DNA of 64,000 bases. Source: Aneurinibacillus tyrosinisolvens (GTDB taxonomy: Bacteria > Bacillota > Bacilli > Aneurinibacillales > Aneurinibacillaceae). Position 1 is the stretch's first letter. Every line of letters begins with the position of its first letter. This document shows positions 63,193 through 64,000 of this stretch, piece after piece. Position numbers and translations under genes: made by a program. Below the pieces are notes generated by a model, which saw nothing but the letters and a program-made list of their open reading frames with translations, searched no databases and was not told where the DNA came from. The stretch is from positions 62,001 through 126,000 of the forward strand of contig NZ_BBWZ01000006.1 of NCBI RefSeq assembly GCF_001015055.1. The letters are read 5' to 3'.

Positions 63193-64000
63193 ATGCATCG
63201 TAATTTTAATATCGTAAAGGTAATCGGTATGATTTGCCTTAGCGTAGCATTGTTGTTAAGTCCTCTTTTTTCCGGAGTTTCTCAAGCGGGTGGAAGTTTC
63301 ACTCGTTATTATTATGGCAGCAACTTTTACTACAAAATTTATGTGCCTAACACCTATCAGGCAGGGACTGCTGTTCCTTTACTAGTCATGCTCCACGGAT
63401 GCACACAGGATGCGGATGACTTTGCCGCTGGAACAAAAATGAACACGCTCGCAGAAGAAAAAAAATTTATTGTACTCTACCCGGAAATGAACCCATTTGC
63501 CAATGCAAACCGGTGTTGGAATTGGTTTTATGACTACAATCAGCATCGTGACAGCGGGGAACCGGCCATTATTAAAGGAATGGTGGATAAAGTCAAAAAA
63601 AATATTCAATCATTAGCTCTGAAGTATTCATTTCCGGTATCTCAGCAGGTGGAGCCATGAGTGTAAATATGGCAGCCTCTTATCCGGATGTGTTCAGTAA
63701 ATTGGGTGTTGTAGCAGGGCTTGAATATGACGCAGCAGACTCAGCAATCACAGGAGTTATGGCCATGTCTTACGGTGGTCCCGATCCAAACGAATCTGGC
63801 AGGAATGCATATACAGAGATGGGGACTCGTAAGAAGAGAATGCCTGTTATTGTCTTCCATGGAACCGCAGACTCTACTGTTAACCCTCTTAATGGTAGCC
63901 AGGTGATTTCTCAATGGGCTCAAACAAATGACTATATAGATGATGGGATAGATAACGATACAGTTACTAATGGTGCAGTTCAAACGGTACAGGGTAGTAC
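63193..64000 (+). pseudogene. Secreted PHB-depolymerase-family esterase, frameshifted and cut by the window end
   Basis: The protein starts with a signal peptide (VIGMICLSVALLLSPLFSGVSQA) and an alpha/beta-hydrolase domain of the LpqC/PHB-depolymerase type: YKIYVPNTYQAGTAVPLLVMLHGCTQ (oxyanion HGCTQ), GTKMNTLAEEKKFIVLYPE and CWNWFYD. Frame 1 then ends in VSQQVEP*. A second frame from about 63621 continues the domain: VFISGISAGGAMSVN carries the nucleophile Ser, and VIVFHGTADSTVNPLNG the Asp. One base lost near 63620 explains the shift. It would hydrolyse extracellular polyhydroxybutyrate or feruloyl/acetyl esters. The 3' end lies outside the window. Confidence 0.85.

Noticed and set aside
1..64000. 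CRISPR arrays, tRNA, rRNA, insertion sequences, prophage
   Set aside because: Reading both strands showed no regularly spaced repeats, no cloverleaf or rRNA sequence, and no transposase, integrase or phage structural gene.

Overview
The window reads as the chromosome of a spore-forming-type Gram-positive rod (Bacillota, Bacillales; an Aneurinibacillus/Brevibacillus-like Paenibacillaceae member is my guess, not proven). The reasons are strong AGGAGG ribosome sites, frequent GTG/TTG starts, three RsbR-like stressosome proteins, a TepA-type ClpP-like protease, an OpuC-type compatible-solute importer, a phasin-like protein and a PHB-depolymerase-type esterase. I saw no rRNA, tRNA, CRISPR array, transposase or phage gene.

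Layout. 1-5.6 kb: a truncated aldo/keto reductase, then the eroded remains of a three-gene defence locus (SNF2-type helicase, beta-class adenine methyltransferase, type III-like restriction subunit). 5.7-10 kb: a phasin-like protein, two cell-wall hydrolases, an acyl-CoA synthetase and a small hypothetical gene. 10.1-41.3 kb: a very large accessory catabolic region. 41.4-46.3 kb: a small membrane protein, an OpuC-like ABC importer, a BenE-type transporter and a small acidic protein. 46.4-64 kb: mixed housekeeping and accessory genes: recQ (frameshifted), three RsbR paralogues, a UDG-like protein, a secreted GDPD-like enzyme, a patatin, an OlsB-like/LpxL-like acyltransferase pair, a SPOR-NAGPA protein, a cysteine desulfurase, a ParB-like protein, TepA, a DMT exporter and a PHB-depolymerase-like esterase cut by the window end.

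The 10-41 kb region is the main interest. An Lrp-type regulator leads a possible operon with an MHS transporter, an SDR, an M20 peptidase, a CapA-like protein and an Asp/Glu-type racemase. A sigma-54 enhancer-binding activator follows. Three clear -24/-12 promoters (18467, 23485, 35393) then drive transporters, an amidohydrolase, M20 and M28-like hydrolases, amidases (one with an AtzG-like partner), a Zn-alcohol dehydrogenase and a second CapA. Each promoter is preceded by the same triple half-site (ATTAGG, then two CCTAA copies 10 bp apart), which I propose is the activator's enhancer. A fourth block (M28-like, old yellow enzyme, ketopantoate-reductase-like) instead carries a TTTGCA/TGCAAA element shared with the lrp promoter. 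Together these look like a dual-regulated system for importing and stepwise hydrolysing an amide- or peptide-like nitrogen compound. The substrate cannot be read from the sequence.

Five otherwise intact genes (M20, amidase, recQ, acyltransferase, PHB depolymerase-like) carry single-base frameshifts, at least three of them in homopolymer runs. This may reflect an unpolished assembly rather than real gene loss.
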